A program made the position numbers and the translations under genes. Source: Mycobacterium lacus (GTDB taxonomy: Bacteria; Actinomycetota; Actinomycetes; Mycobacteriales; Mycobacteriaceae). From it: a stretch of 64,000 nt of DNA. This document shows, piece after piece, positions 18,894-28,297 of this stretch; positions within the stretch are counted from its first letter, which is position 1; every line of letters starts with the position of its first letter. The notes beneath the pieces are model-generated. The model was not told the origin of the DNA and did no database searches. It was given only the letters and a program-made list of their open reading frames with translations. The stretch lies in contig NZ_AP022581.1 of assembly GCF_010731535.1 (NCBI RefSeq), forward strand, positions 2,737,952 through 2,801,951, read 5' to 3'.

Positions 18894-19771
18894 CCGACCA
18901 ACTCGACCGGCAGCGTGCGTTGGTGGCACAAGCCTGCCGCGTCGCCGCGGCGCGTGGCTTGGTCGACGGCATCCTCGGGCATCTGAGCCTGCGGGTCGAC
19001 GACGAGCATCTGCTTATCCGCTGCCGCAGCGACACCGACACCGGGCTGGCATTCACCCGCCCCAGCGATATTCGACTCGTCACCTTCGACGGCACCGCGG
19101 GCGCCGAGGGAGAACTCGACGGATACCGGGTCCCCAACGAGCTGCCGATCCACATCGAAACCATGTTGTCCGACCGGACATTTCGGGCCGTCGCGCACCT
19201 GCACCCGGCGGCCATCGTCGCCGCGGACCTGGCCGGCATCGCGATCCGGCCGATCTACGGGGCCTACGACATTTCCGGCGCCTGGCTGGCGCGCCGCGGG
19301 GTGCCGGTCTACGAACGCGCGGTGCTGATCCGAAACTCGCGGCTGGGCAAGGAAATGGTGGCGGCGATGGGCGGCGGCCCGGTGGTGATCTGCCGCGGGC
19401 ACGGAATCACCAGCGCCGCCGCCACCGTCGCGCAGACCGTCCTGCAGGCGATCAGCCTCGACGAGCTCGCCCGAATGTCGTTGCGGGTGCGCGCCGCCGG
19501 CGGTGTCCCGCGTGACATCGACGAGCGGGACTGGGACGACCTGCCGGACCTGGGGCCGGCCTTCGCCGTCGAAGCGGCGTGGCGGCATGAGGTCGCCCGG
19601 CTGGGCGAAGTCGGATTGTCCGCCTCGCCCCCGCAAGCGGGTGGGGGCACTCCCCCGCAAGCGGGAGGTGCCCCCACCCTCTGGGGGCGTACCCCCACCT
19701 CGACTCCCTCAGGGCCCGCATCGTCACCGGACGCTAACCGAGTTGATCGCCAATCTCCTTGGCCGCCTTGA
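18890..19771 (+). CDS. Class II aldolase/adducin-family protein, probable dihydroxy-aromatic decarboxylase
   Basis: A 293-aa frame; the first 240 residues are a class II aldolase domain. Metal-binding His are visible in PIHIETML, AVAHLHPAA and CRGHGIT. In phthalate and p-cumate clusters, members of this family decarboxylate the dihydroxy acid; for phthalate the product is protocatechuate, which the nearby pcaGH would cleave. The last 50 codons are Pro/Gly-rich and come from a palindromic repeat (19624-19769). That repeat appears to have extended the protein and made its end overlap the convergent iclR gene by 38 bp. Confidence 0.85.
   Translation: MTDQLDRQRALVAQACRVAAARGLVDGILGHLSLRVDDEHLLIRCRSDTDTGLAFTRPSDIRLVTFDGTAGAEGELDGYRVPNELPIHIETMLSDRTFRAVAHLHPAAIVAADLAGIAIRPIYGAYDISGAWLARRGVPVYERAVLIRNSRLGKEMVAAMGGGPVVICRGHGITSAAATVAQTVLQAISLDELARMSLRVRAAGGVPRDIDERDWDDLPDLGPAFAVEAAWRHEVARLGEVGLSASPPQAGGGTPPQAGGAPTLWGRTPTSTPSGPASSPDANRVDRQSPWPP
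19624..19769. repeat. Palindromic G/C repeat with MIRU-like tail, within coding end
   Basis: The block has CCCGCAAGCGGG twice (perfect palindrome arms), GGGGGCGTACCCCC, and ends GCATCGTCACCGGACGC, which resembles the tail of the 53-bp MIRU units at 55003. Related blocks lie at 39840-39905, 42449-42528 and 60945-60995. It can form strong hairpins and may act as a terminator between the convergent aldolase and iclR genes. Confidence 0.65.
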
Positions 19772-20522
19772 CAAGTGCGGCGGCGATCGTCGAGTACCGG
19801 GAGCTGTCCAGCCGGTTGTGTGGGGCCGCGGCGTTGAGCGCGAGACGCAGGCCCGGCGCCCGGGTCGGTATCGGCACCGCGACGGAGGCGACGCCCTCCT
19901 CGCTTTCCTCACGATTGACGGCATAGCCCCGCTCGCGGATGCGGGAGAGCTCGGCCTCTAGCTCGGTGCGGATGCCGATCGAGCGGGCGGTGACGCGCTC
20001 CAGATTTTCATGCGGAAGCAGTTGCCGCAGTTCGGTTTCCGACAACTGGGCCAACAAGACCTTGCCCGTCGAGGTGCAGTGCGCGGGCAGCGTGCGGCCC
20101 AGCCGGGAGGCCACCCGAACCGCCGTCGGGCCCTCGACCGCGGCGACGAACCGGACGCTCGGCCCGTCCAGCATGCCGACATGAGTCGTTTCCCGCAGGC
20201 GCTCGCTGAGGCTGCGCATGATCGGCAGTGCGGTGCCTTGGATGTCGATGCGACCGAAGATCGCAAACGCCACACCTGTTAACGCCGGTCCGGGCAGGTA
20301 GGCCCTGGACACCGGGTCTTGGCGGACGAACCCCCGATAGGTCAGCATCGCCAGCAGCCGGTGCGCGGTGGACGACGCCACACCCAGATACCGGGTTGCC
20401 TCGCTCAACCGGATGTGCGGCCGTTCGCCCAACAGCAGCAGCAGCTTCAGCGCATTGTCCACCGATTCGATCGGATACTGCGGCGCAAGCGAATCGGCCG
20501 CCCGCTCCCTCTTCGCTTGCAT
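19734..20522 (-). CDS. IclR-family transcriptional regulator
   Basis: A 262-aa regulator. The N-terminal winged HTH is seen at about 17-80 (SVDNALKLLLLLGERPHIRL, then YLGVASSTAHRLLAML). The C-terminal effector domain has the conserved LPAHCTSTGKVLLA and an RERGYAVNREESEEGVASVAVP block. IclR members often control pca and phthalate genes in response to the aromatic substrate or product. It converges on the dioxygenase operon, and its probable target is the half-site array at 15950-15984. Its own start is only 40 bp from the PE_PGRS stop, so its promoter overlaps that gene's end. Confidence 0.92.
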   Translation of the reverse strand: MQAKRERAADSLAPQYPIESVDNALKLLLLLGERPHIRLSEATRYLGVASSTAHRLLAMLTYRGFVRQDPVSRAYLPGPALTGVAFAIFGRIDIQGTALPIMRSLSERLRETTHVGMLDGPSVRFVAAVEGPTAVRVASRLGRTLPAHCTSTGKVLLAQLSETELRQLLPHENLERVTARSIGIRTELEAELSRIRERGYAVNREESEEGVASVAVPIPTRAPGLRLALNAAAPHNRLDSSRYSTIAAALVKAAKEIGDQLG

Positions 20523-20561
20523 GACACTGACGGTACCTGCGATAGGGCCGGCGAACAGACA

Positions 20562-22943
20562 TCACGGGATGATGGTGGTCGTTCCGGCCTTGCCGGGGTC
20601 GCCGGGAACGCCCAGTAGACCCGCGTTGCCGGCATGGCCGCCCGGCCCCCCGGCTGCGCCACCGGCTCCGCCCTGGCCGCCCAACGCGAAGTTTCCACCC
20701 GTGCCGCCCTTGCTGCCCGCTCCACCAACAGCGTTCCCGCCGTCGCCGCCACTGCCGCCGGCGCCACCCTGGCCACCCATGCCGCCGTTGCCCCCGGCGC
20801 CGGCAGCGCCCGTGGCGCCGGCCCATCCGATGAGCCCGCCGGCTCCGCCGCTGCCACCGGTGGTGCCACCCGCGCCCCCGACACCGCCGGTGCCGCCGGC
20901 GAGGCCTACCAGGCCGTTATTGCCGGCGGCACCAGTTGCAATGCCGCTGCTGGTGGTGGTGGCTGAGCCGCCGGCACCACCGCTGCCGCCAGCGCCACCG
21001 ACACCGCCGACCCCGCCGGTGCCACCGACACCACCGGCACCGCCGGCGCCGCCGATACCGATGAACGACCCGGCCGCGCCGCCGTGTCCGCCGACGCCCC
21101 CGGTGCCGCCGATACCGCCGTTCCCGCCAATACTGCCGGCCGCGGCAGCCGATCCGCCGTTGCCTCCAGTGGCGGCCCCACCGGCGCTCTGGGCCGCCCC
21201 GCCGGCCCCGCCGTCACCACCTGAGAAGCCCGCGGCGCCGGCACCACCGGTCCCTCCGATCCCGCCGGCGCCGCCGGCACCGCCATTGCCGACGAACATG
21301 CCGCCGCGCCCGCCATTGCCACCGGCACCACCAGTGCCGCCGTTCTGGCCATTGGCGCCCACTGCGGTGCTGGCGGCACCGCCGTTTGCGCCGTTGCCGC
21401 CCACGGCGTCACCACTGCCCGTGTTGTTGCCGAGGCCGCCCGCGCCGCCGTCACCACCGTCGCCGCCATTGGTCGAACCCGATTGAGCTTGGCCCCCGTT
21501 ACCTCCGGTCGCCTTACCCCCGTTGCTGCCGTCGGTTTGGCCGGTGCCGCCGGCGCCGCCGCTGCCGCCACTGCCACCGTCCGTGCCAGCCTTCCCGCCA
21601 TCGCCGCCGTTGCCACCTGTGCCGTCGAAGCCGTCGGTCGACTGCCCTAGCCCGCCTTTGCCGCCGGTTCCGCCGCTCTCGTTGGTGGCGGCGGTGCCAT
21701 CGGCACCGGGATCCCCGTTGCCGCCAGTTTGAGCGCCGGTGCCGGTGTTGTCCGCACCGGGGTTACCGGGCGCAGCAGGGGGACCGGGCGATTGGCCGTT
21801 TGCCCCCGTCAGACCGGTACCGCCCTGCCCACCGGCGCCGCCGGAGCCGAACCAGTTGGCGTTGCCCCCATTACCGCCCTGTCCGGGAAGGCCGCCGAGG
21901 ATTCCCGCCAAGGCCGGCCCGCCTTGCCCGCCGGCGCCACCGTCGCCGAACAACGTGCCACCGGCACCGCCGTTACCGCCGGGCGCGCCGGCCCCGCCCT
22001 GCCCGCCGATACCACCGTTGCCGATGAACCCACCGGGGCCGCCGTTCCCGCCGGCCGCGCCGTCCCCACCAACGCCACCAACGCCGCCGCCACCGAAAAA
22101 GCTGCCGGCCCCGCCCATGCCCCCAACGCCGCCTCCGCCGGTCGGGCCACCGAGGCCGCCGTGCCCGCCGAAGCCGCCGTTACCGAACACCGCGCCAACC
22201 CCACCGGTCCCACCCACGCCGCCCGCGGTTCCGGTCCCCAGCGCCCCGCCAAAGCCACCCGTTCCCCCGTTGCCGATCAACCCCGTCGCGCCGCCCACCC
22301 CGCCAGTACCTCCGACTCCGCCGGTCCCCGCGGCTCCACCGGCGCCACCCGTCCCACCATTGCCCAGCAACCACCCACCGGAACCGCCGGCACCACCGGC
22401 GCCACCGTTCCCGGTTACCGAATCCCCGCCCTTCCCGCCGATCCCGCCGTTACCGAGCAGCCCGGCCGGCCCGCCGGCACCACCCGGCTGGCCCGCCGCG
22501 CCGGAACCGCCGTTGCCCCCGTTGCCGAGCAAGAGCCCGCCCGGCCCGCCGGGAGCCCCTGTCCCGTCAGCGCCGTTGGTGCCGTTGCCGATCAGCGGGC
22601 GCCCGAACAACGCCTGGGTGGGGGCATTCACCAAACCCAGCAGTTGCTCCAGCGGCGAGGCATTCGCGGCCTCAGCGGCCGCATACGAGGCCGCACCCGC
22701 CGCCAGGGTCTGCACGAACCGGTCGTGCAGCGCCGACATTTGCGCGCTGAGGCTCTGATAGCCCTGGGCGTGCGACCCGAACACGGTCGCAACCGCCGCC
22801 GAGACCTCGTCCGCCGCGGCCGCCACCACTGCCGTCGTCGGCAACGCCGCCGCCGCGTTCGCCGCCGTGAGCGCAGACCCGATCCCCGCCAAATTCGACG
22901 CCGCCGCCGTCACCGCCTCCGGCCCCGCGATTACGAAAGACAT
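20562..22943 (-). CDS. PE_PGRS family protein
   Basis: A 793-aa protein starting MSFVIAGPE, preceded by GGGAGG seven bases upstream. Residues 1 to about 95 are the PE domain, for ESX-5-type export. A linker with [21 protein letters not shown] follows, and from about residue 120 there are Gly-Gly-X / Gly-Asn-Gly repeats to the end. The frame is unbroken. By position, next to the hemerythrin block and CPT gene, it matches PE_PGRS46 (Rv2634c) better than PE_PGRS42. Opposite-strand frames rich in Pro are composition artefacts. Function is unknown; the product is expected at the cell surface. Confidence 0.93.
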   Translation of the reverse strand: MSFVIAGPEAVTAAASNLAGIGSALTAANAAAALPTTAVVAAAADEVSAAVATVFGSHAQGYQSLSAQMSALHDRFVQTLAAGAASYAAAEAANASPLEQLLGLVNAPTQALFGRPLIGNGTNGADGTGAPGGPGGLLLGNGGNGGSGAAGQPGGAGGPAGLLGNGGIGGKGGDSVTGNGGAGGAGGSGGWLLGNGGTGGAGGAAGTGGVGGTGGVGGATGLIGNGGTGGFGGALGTGTAGGVGGTGGVGAVFGNGGFGGHGGLGGPTGGGGVGGMGGAGSFFGGGGVGGVGGDGAAGGNGGPGGFIGNGGIGGQGGAGAPGGNGGAGGTLFGDGGAGGQGGPALAGILGGLPGQGGNGGNANWFGSGGAGGQGGTGLTGANGQSPGPPAAPGNPGADNTGTGAQTGGNGDPGADGTAATNESGGTGGKGGLGQSTDGFDGTGGNGGDGGKAGTDGGSGGSGGAGGTGQTDGSNGGKATGGNGGQAQSGSTNGGDGGDGGAGGLGNNTGSGDAVGGNGANGGAASTAVGANGQNGGTGGAGGNGGRGGMFVGNGGAGGAGGIGGTGGAGAAGFSGGDGGAGGAAQSAGGAATGGNGGSAAAAGSIGGNGGIGGTGGVGGHGGAAGSFIGIGGAGGAGGVGGTGGVGGVGGAGGSGGAGGSATTTSSGIATGAAGNNGLVGLAGGTGGVGGAGGTTGGSGGAGGLIGWAGATGAAGAGGNGGMGGQGGAGGSGGDGGNAVGGAGSKGGTGGNFALGGQGGAGGAAGGPGGHAGNAGLLGVPGDPGKAGTTTIIP

Positions 22944-23400
22944 CCGCCAACCTCCCAATCAGGAAAGCCCCATGATCAAGCACCCGGCAGCAATCGATCC
23001 TATCCCGGCAGCGAACAACTCGAAGACCATTCGCCTAACCGTGACTCCGTGTCAGAGAATTCCCTTGTCTCACGACCCGTTCGCCAATACCACCGGATCA
23101 GACACGCGGCTCTTCGGCCAATGCACTAACGGTACGCACGGCGGAAATGGATTCACGAAACCTGTTGTCATGCATGCGGTTAATTTCTGCTGGGATCCAA
23201 CCCGCGGCCGCGAACAACACCGACAGTCTGCCCACAGACTCCCGCCCCGCAGCACCGGCCCGCAGTAGCCAAGCCACCGTCGGCATTCGGCGCGGGGACA
23301 ATCGATCGACCACAACCCGAGAGCGAATCAAGCAAAACCATCAGCATCTGGTGATCACGCGCAGGAAGGTCTTAATGGCACTAGCCTCCCTCGCATACCT
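22944..23400. other. Intergenic upstream of PE_PGRS
   Basis: I see no gene, RNA or repeat I can support here. The base composition drops in GC compared with both neighbours, as expected for a promoter-bearing region of the PE_PGRS gene. Confidence 0.5.
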
Positions 23401-23652
23401 ATGCCGCAATCAAACAAGTCTCGGCCGCATGAACCGCAGCCGGTGCAGGTTCCCGGCCCCAACGGTCACTCGGTCGCGCTGCACGACTTTGGTGGTGACG
23501 GTCCGCTGACCCACGTCTTCGGGACGTTGACCCCGACGGTGCAGCAGGAGACGATCGCCAGCGTTGCGCGTCTCAGCGGGACCCCGACGATACCGGTGGA
23601 CGGGCTCAGTCATTTTGGGCCCATGGAGCAACCATGGCTATCGCAAGGGTGA
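23401..23652 (+). pseudogene. Alpha/beta-hydrolase fragment with internal deletion
   Basis: An 83-codon frame. Its start (VQVPGPNGHSVALHDFGGDG) is the first strand of an alpha/beta hydrolase. Its end ([13 protein letters not shown]) looks like the catalytic-His segment that normally comes some 200 residues later. The middle, with the nucleophile, is missing, so it cannot be a working hydrolase. From memory Mtb also has a short frame between PE_PGRS46 and the CPT gene (Rv2635), so this truncated form may be old and conserved. It could be a relic or a reduced protein. Confidence 0.6.
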
Positions 23653-23698
23653 TCGGACACCGTCTGCGAACCACCGGATCCGATACCCTAGGGCGGCT

Positions 23699-24343
23699 AT
23701 GGCTATGACGGTTCCGGCAAGTGGCAAGCTGATCATCCTCAACGGCGGATCCAGCGCGGGCAAGACGTCGCTCGCGTGCGCGTTTCAGGATCTGGCCGCC
23801 GAATGCTGGATGCACCTGGGCATCGACCTGTTCTGGTTCGCGCTGCCGCCGGAGCAGCTGGACCTCGCGCGGGTACGGCCCGAGTACTACACCTGGGACA
23901 GTGTGGTCGAGGCCGACGGCCGGGAGTGGTTCACCATCCACCCTGGTCCGCTTCTGGACAAGGCCATGCATGCCCGCCACCGAGCCATCAGGGCCTACCT
24001 GGACTACGGCATGAACGTCATTGCCGACGACGTGATCTGGAAGCGCGAGTGGTTGGTGGACGCGTTGCGGACCTTCGACGGCTGTCGGGTCTGGATGGTG
24101 GGAGTCCACGTGTCCGACGAGGAAGGGGCGCGCCGGGAGGAAGAACGCGCCGACCGCCACCCCGGGTGGAACCGGGGCAGCGCCCGCGCCGCCCACGCCG
24201 ACACCGAATACGACTTCGAGCTGGACACCACGGCCACCCCGGCCCCGGTGCTGGCGCGCCAACTCCACGAGCGCTACCAGGCCTGCCGGGAACCCACGGC
24301 GTTCAACCGGCTGCGCAAGCGCTTCTGTCCCGACCTCGCATGA
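23699..24343 (+). CDS. Chloramphenicol phosphotransferase-like P-loop kinase
   Basis: A 214-aa protein with a Walker A motif GGSSAGKTS near the start and the CPT-family segments [14 protein letters not shown] and [14 protein letters not shown]. It corresponds to Rv2636, next to dedA as in Mtb. The family phosphorylates small hydroxyl compounds; resistance to chloramphenicol is known for the Streptomyces enzyme, but the substrate here is unknown. The start is ATG 23699 (or 23705); the upstream open frame to 23564 is not family sequence. Confidence 0.9.
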   Translation: MAMTVPASGKLIILNGGSSAGKTSLACAFQDLAAECWMHLGIDLFWFALPPEQLDLARVRPEYYTWDSVVEADGREWFTIHPGPLLDKAMHARHRAIRAYLDYGMNVIADDVIWKREWLVDALRTFDGCRVWMVGVHVSDEEGARREEERADRHPGWNRGSARAAHADTEYDFELDTTATPAPVLARQLHERYQACREPTAFNRLRKRFCPDLA

Positions 24344-24362
24344 AGTCCCTCACCGTCGTTAG

Positions 24363-24869
24363 CACCTTTACGCGGCGCTCGCCGAATCCCGGGTGACGGT
24401 GGTGACGACGACCTTCCCGAACGTCGCGCAACTCACCCCGCTTGGCCGGATCGTGTCTGGCCTGATCGCGCGCATCAACACGACCCTCCGAGCGGCCATC
24501 GACCGCTACGGGTTCGCCCTCGTGGACCTGTACACAGCTGCCTCGGTCCGCGACCCGGAAATGCGGACCATCGACCGTTTTCATGCGTCCACCGGAGGGC
24601 ACCTCCGGTTCGCTGCCGCGGCGGCCGAAGCTATCAATTTGCCTGGCAGCAACCATGATTGGGCCAAAGCAAGCAGCAATTCGGTGCGACCGTCATTCGC
24701 GGCCCGCGGCTATGCTCAGCTGCGCTGGATGCAAGGCCTGTTCCTGCCGTGGTTCTGGAGGCGGCTGCGCGGCTACTCCTTGGCCCCCGGGCGAGTCCCC
24801 AAGCGTCCGCAGTTGGAACGTGTCGGCGCGCGATGCGAAGACGTTTCGGCGTGCGCCCCCCGTGCGTGA
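24363..24869 (+). pseudogene. GDSL/SGNH lipase, C-terminal fragment
   Basis: From 24369 the frame reads YAALAESRVTVVTTTFPNVA and goes on to HASTGGHLRFAAAAAEA (the catalytic His region of SGNH hydrolases), then LPGSNHDWAKASS and KRPQLERV. The N-terminal half with the GDS nucleophile motif is absent; only the 3' end of the CPT gene lies upstream. A short frame from GTG 24393 could be translated but would lack the active-site Ser. I call it a truncated remnant. Confidence 0.75.
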
Positions 24870-24883
24870 GGCATTCTTGACCC

Positions 24884-25540
24884 ATGGATGTCGACGCCCT
24901 GTTGCAGTCAATCCCGCCGCTCGCGGTCTACCTACTGGTCGGCGGTGTGGTCGGGATCGAGAGCCTGGGCGTGCCCCTCCCCGGCGAGATCGTGCTGGTC
25001 AGTGCGGCACTGCTCGCGTCGCATGACGATCTGGCTGTCAACCCGATCGGCGTAGGCGTCGCGGCGGTGATCGGCGCCGTTGCCGGCGACTCGATCGGCT
25101 ACTCGATCGGACGCCGGTTCGGCATGCCGCTCTTCGACCGGCTGGGCCGGCGGTTTCCGACGCACTTCGGTCCCGGGCACGTGGCGCTCGCCGAGCGAAC
25201 ATTCAACCGCTGGGGTGTCCGGGCGGTATTCTTCGGCCGCTTTATCGCGCTGCTGCGAATATTCGCCGGGCCGCTTGCCGGTGCGCTAAAGATGCCCTAC
25301 CCGCGCTTCCTGGCGGCCAACATTTCCGGCGGCATCTGCTGGGCCGGCGGGACTACCGCGCTCGTCTACTACGCCGGGGTGGCCGCCGAACGCTGGCTGA
25401 CACGGTTCTCCTGGGTCGCGCTGGTTGTCGCCGTCGTGGCCGGTGTGACGGCCGCAATCTTGCTGCGCGAACGCACGTCCCGCGCGATCGCCGAACTCGA
25501 GGCCGAGCACTACCGCAAGACCGGCACCCCCGCCACCTGA
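24884..25540 (+). CDS. dedA: DedA-family inner membrane protein
   Basis: A 218-aa membrane protein of the DedA/SNARE-associated family (the Rv2637 position). Features: VPLPGEIVLVSAALLA, then GDSIGYSIGRRFG and FFGRFIALLRIFAGPLAG, the conserved Arg/Gly re-entrant segment, and several hydrophobic helices. Family members are linked to undecaprenyl-phosphate or phospholipid flipping and proton-gradient maintenance; the role here is inferred. The ATG is at 24884. The fragment of a lipase gene ends 14 bp upstream. Confidence 0.93.
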   Translation: MDVDALLQSIPPLAVYLLVGGVVGIESLGVPLPGEIVLVSAALLASHDDLAVNPIGVGVAAVIGAVAGDSIGYSIGRRFGMPLFDRLGRRFPTHFGPGHVALAERTFNRWGVRAVFFGRFIALLRIFAGPLAGALKMPYPRFLAANISGGICWAGGTTALVYYAGVAAERWLTRFSWVALVVAVVAGVTAAILLRERTSRAIAELEAEHYRKTGTPAT

Positions 25541-25594
25541 CTCGGGCAGACCCCTGTCTTGTCCTGAATATGAGCTTCTGAACTAAGCCCGTCT

Positions 25595-26215
25595 TCAGAT
25601 GCGTTGGGCCAGAATCGTTTTCCCCGGGCCGGATAGTTGGTTGAGGGCATCGTGACGTGCCGCCATCGCCATCAGGAGCGCTTGCGCGGGACCGGTGACC
25701 TCAGGACCGCTGCCGTGCGTCCAGTCGAGGTCGGTTGCGACCAGTCGTGCGCCGCGGGCCGCCGGGCACCGCGCACCGCGGGAGACGTCAGCGCGTAGTC
25801 CAGTGCGGTCCGCAGCCGCTGTGGCGGGATGTCACGCGGGAGACCGAGCGGTCGTCGGATGTCCTGTTGGTGAATCATGCCGTCTCCGTCTAGCAACGCG
25901 ATCACCCCCGAAGCCCGCCGTCAGGCCCCGCGGCGGGCTGCAGGCGCGCATCAGCTCGGTGAGCTGCTCGGGGGACCGAACTGCGTACTCCGCGACACCG
26001 ATCGCGTTGGCGCAGCTGGGGACAAACCCCGCGCGAAGGAACCGCCGCGCCAACCCCCACCGGCTGAGCTCGTCGCAACTGAGCACGTGGGCGACGACGT
26101 CGCGCACCCGCCAGCGCTCACACAAGCTGGGCTGTTCCCACTGCCCCGGCGCCAGCCCGGCGAGCAGGTCCGCGAAGTCTTGGCGCTCCTCGCACGCCAG
26201 CTGCATGGTGGTCAT
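25595..26215 (-). pseudogene. Mycothiol-dependent maleylpyruvate isomerase-family protein, frameshifted
   Basis: Three pieces in different frames make one family protein. Codons from 26215 give MTTMQLACEERQDFADLLAG and LCERWRVRDVVAHVL (DinB/MDMPI metal-binding helix). After a shift in a GGGGGT run near 25910 the frame gives ALLDGDGMIHQQDIRRPLG. After another near 25765 it gives RLVATDLDWTHG and ends at the TGA 25595-25597. Two indels break it; a sequencing error at one is possible, at both less so. It overlaps the end of the AHSA1-like gene by 4 bp, as in an intact operon. Confidence 0.8.
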
Positions 26216-26442
26216 TGACCCGTCTCGGTCGCGATGCCGACAAAGCGTGCCAGGGTCCCGGCCCAGCCATCGGGATGATCGAAGACCACCTCTGCGAGCT
26301 CCGAGCTGCCGATCGAATGCTCCTTGGGCCAGAACTCGGTCATCCGGGTGGTGAACAACTCGAAGGCGCGCGCCAGTGGCAGCGGCACGTTCACCGATCG
26401 GACAACCTCGACATCAGCAGAGGATTCAATGCTCATGAGCAT
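26212..26442 (-). pseudogene. AHSA1/SRPBCC-family protein with in-frame internal deletion
   Basis: A 76-aa frame starting at an ATG with GAAGGAG five bases upstream. Residues 1 to about 50 are the start of an AHSA1-type protein (VPLPLARAFELFTTRMTEFWP, KEHSIGSSELAEVV). Residues 51-76 (FDHPDGWAGTLARFVGIA) match the normal C-terminus. Roughly 80-90 residues between them are missing, including most of the ligand cavity. The reading frame survives, so a small protein could still be made. I class it as a deletion relic in an operon with the broken isomerase-family gene. Confidence 0.65.
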
Positions 26443-26717
26443 GAGCGCTCCTTCTCGGCGGGACCCGGGTTCGTGTCAGATGACCGGATGCCACCTTCTG
26501 ATTCGGTGGCCGCGAGGATCGCGAAGTTGTCCAGCGTGGTTTCCCGGAACCGATCGAAGTAGTCACGTGGGCGTCTCGTTTCATAAGTAACTCATAGCGC
26601 CCGGCCGATTCCGGTGAGCAGCGCTCGGTGACAGACTGTTAGGAGACCTTAGTAGATAGCAGGCCAGGGGGACTCGCACCGCACATCGGTCTGGCGGCGA
26701 CGAAGCTTGGAGGTTCC

Positions 26718-28256
26718 GTGGACGTCGTACTCGGGGTGTCGATGGGCTCCACCGCGATCGGGATGGTGCTGATCGAAGGCGAAGACGCCGACGGGGCCAC
26801 CGTCGACGAAGACAGCTTCCACACCACCGCGATCCCTGGCCCGCCCGGTCAGGTGCTGGCGGCGATATTGGGAACCCGCGAAGGCGCCGCCGAGGGCGGC
26901 TACCACCTGAGGTCGACCGGCGTGGCGTGGACCGACCCCGCCGAGGCGGTCGCTCTGTCCGACGCGCTGGCCGCCCACAAGATCGAGAACGTCATGCTCG
27001 TCTCGGCGTTCCTGGCGGCGGCCGCTTTGGCCCAAGCCGTCGGGCAGGCCATCGGTTACCACCACACCGCGATGCTGCTCGTTGAGCCGGACAGCGCGAC
27101 CCTGGGCATCGTCGATTCCGACGACGGGTCGATCACGGCAGTACGCAGGGAGCCGTTGCAATCTTCGGGGCATTCTGGCCACACCGCCGCCCAGCTGGCC
27201 GCCATGGTCAACGCCTGCGACGGGCAACAGGCGCGCCCCGAGGGCGTGTTCATCGTCGGCCAGGGCGTCGACATCCGGCCGCTCAAGCCGGCACTGGAGG
27301 CGGTGGCCCCGCTGAGGGTGAGCGCACCCGAGGAGCCGGCGCTGGCGCTGGCCCGCGGGGCGGCGCTGGCCTCGGCGAATGCGCCGTTGTTCGTCTCATC
27401 GACAGCCGCATTGGCTTACGCCCAGGACCCCGGCACCGACGATGTGGACGCCTATGCCGAGGTTGGGTCCCGCCCCGTCGCGGACAGCCACGCACCCGAC
27501 CCGGACGCCGACGCCGACATGCTGCGCACCCTCGTCGACCCCAGTCCGGACGAGACACCAACGCGGCGCAGGCCAGTGCTGCTGGTCATCAGCGCCGTGG
27601 CGGTGATCTTCATTGCTGCGGTCGTGGCGCTCGAGGTCGCGCTGGCGATCAATATCCGCACGACGGTCGCGCTGCGACCGAGTCCTCAGCAGAGTCTCAT
27701 CGCCCCGACCCAGCAGCCGCCCCCGCCTGCGCCTACGTTGCAGGCATCTCCTCCGGCTCACCAGCTGGTGCCGCCATCCGTCCCCAATGCGCCGATTGCG
27801 CCCCGTGTCCGGACGCCGGCCGCCCCGGCGCCCGCGGTGCCTGTCCCGGCGGCGGTGCCGGCACCCGCGCCAGCCCCAGCCGCGCCGGTGCCTGTTCCGG
27901 TTCCGGTACTTGTTCCCGCGGCTCCGCCGCCGGTTCCGGGCATCCGGCTTCCGCTGAATCTGCCGGCGAACCCGCCGCCGGTAAATCCGCCACGGGTCAG
28001 CCCGCCGACCCCTCCGGTTCAGCTGCCGAAGCCTATGCCGCCGGTGGCGCGACCGACACCGAAACCGCCCGTACAGCTGCCGACACCCAAGCCGCCGGTG
28101 CAGCTGCCGCTGCCCACGGCACCGACCGCGCCCCTCCTGCCCTCGCCCGCTGCACCGCCGATCCCGGTCATGCCGGCTCCCGTGGTTCCACCGGTTCCGG
28201 TTGTGCCACCACTCGTGCCCCGAATCCCCGTGATACTGCCCCACTTTGGGTTCTAA
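26718..28256 (+). CDS. DUF7159-type membrane protein with Pro/Ala-rich tail
   Basis: A 512-aa protein from GTG 26718, with GGAGG six bases upstream. The N-terminal about 270 residues (MDVVLGVSMGSTAIGMVLIE) form the mycobacterial DUF7159 domain, an ASKHA-like fold by appearance. A single transmembrane helix follows at about 290-315 (VLLVISAVAVIFIAAVVALE). The remaining about 190 residues are Pro/Ala/Val repeats ending PVILPHFGF, probably spanning the cell wall. Opposite-strand frames in the Pro-rich part are artefacts. Function is unknown. Confidence 0.88.
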   Translation: MDVVLGVSMGSTAIGMVLIEGEDADGATVDEDSFHTTAIPGPPGQVLAAILGTREGAAEGGYHLRSTGVAWTDPAEAVALSDALAAHKIENVMLVSAFLAAAALAQAVGQAIGYHHTAMLLVEPDSATLGIVDSDDGSITAVRREPLQSSGHSGHTAAQLAAMVNACDGQQARPEGVFIVGQGVDIRPLKPALEAVAPLRVSAPEEPALALARGAALASANAPLFVSSTAALAYAQDPGTDDVDAYAEVGSRPVADSHAPDPDADADMLRTLVDPSPDETPTRRRPVLLVISAVAVIFIAAVVALEVALAINIRTTVALRPSPQQSLIAPTQQPPPPAPTLQASPPAHQLVPPSVPNAPIAPRVRTPAAPAPAVPVPAAVPAPAPAPAAPVPVPVPVLVPAAPPPVPGIRLPLNLPANPPPVNPPRVSPPTPPVQLPKPMPPVARPTPKPPVQLPTPKPPVQLPLPTAPTAPLLPSPAAPPIPVMPAPVVPPVPVVPPLVPRIPVILPHFGF

Positions 28257-28297
28257 TTAGGCTGCCCCATTGCGGCAAAGACCGACCAGCTGTCAAA

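Noticed and set aside
20368-22758. Long plus-strand open frames rich in Pro/Ala opposite the PE_PGRS gene
   Set aside because: They are the complement of GGX-repeat codons; no ribosome binding site, no family features, and the PE_PGRS frame accounts for the region.
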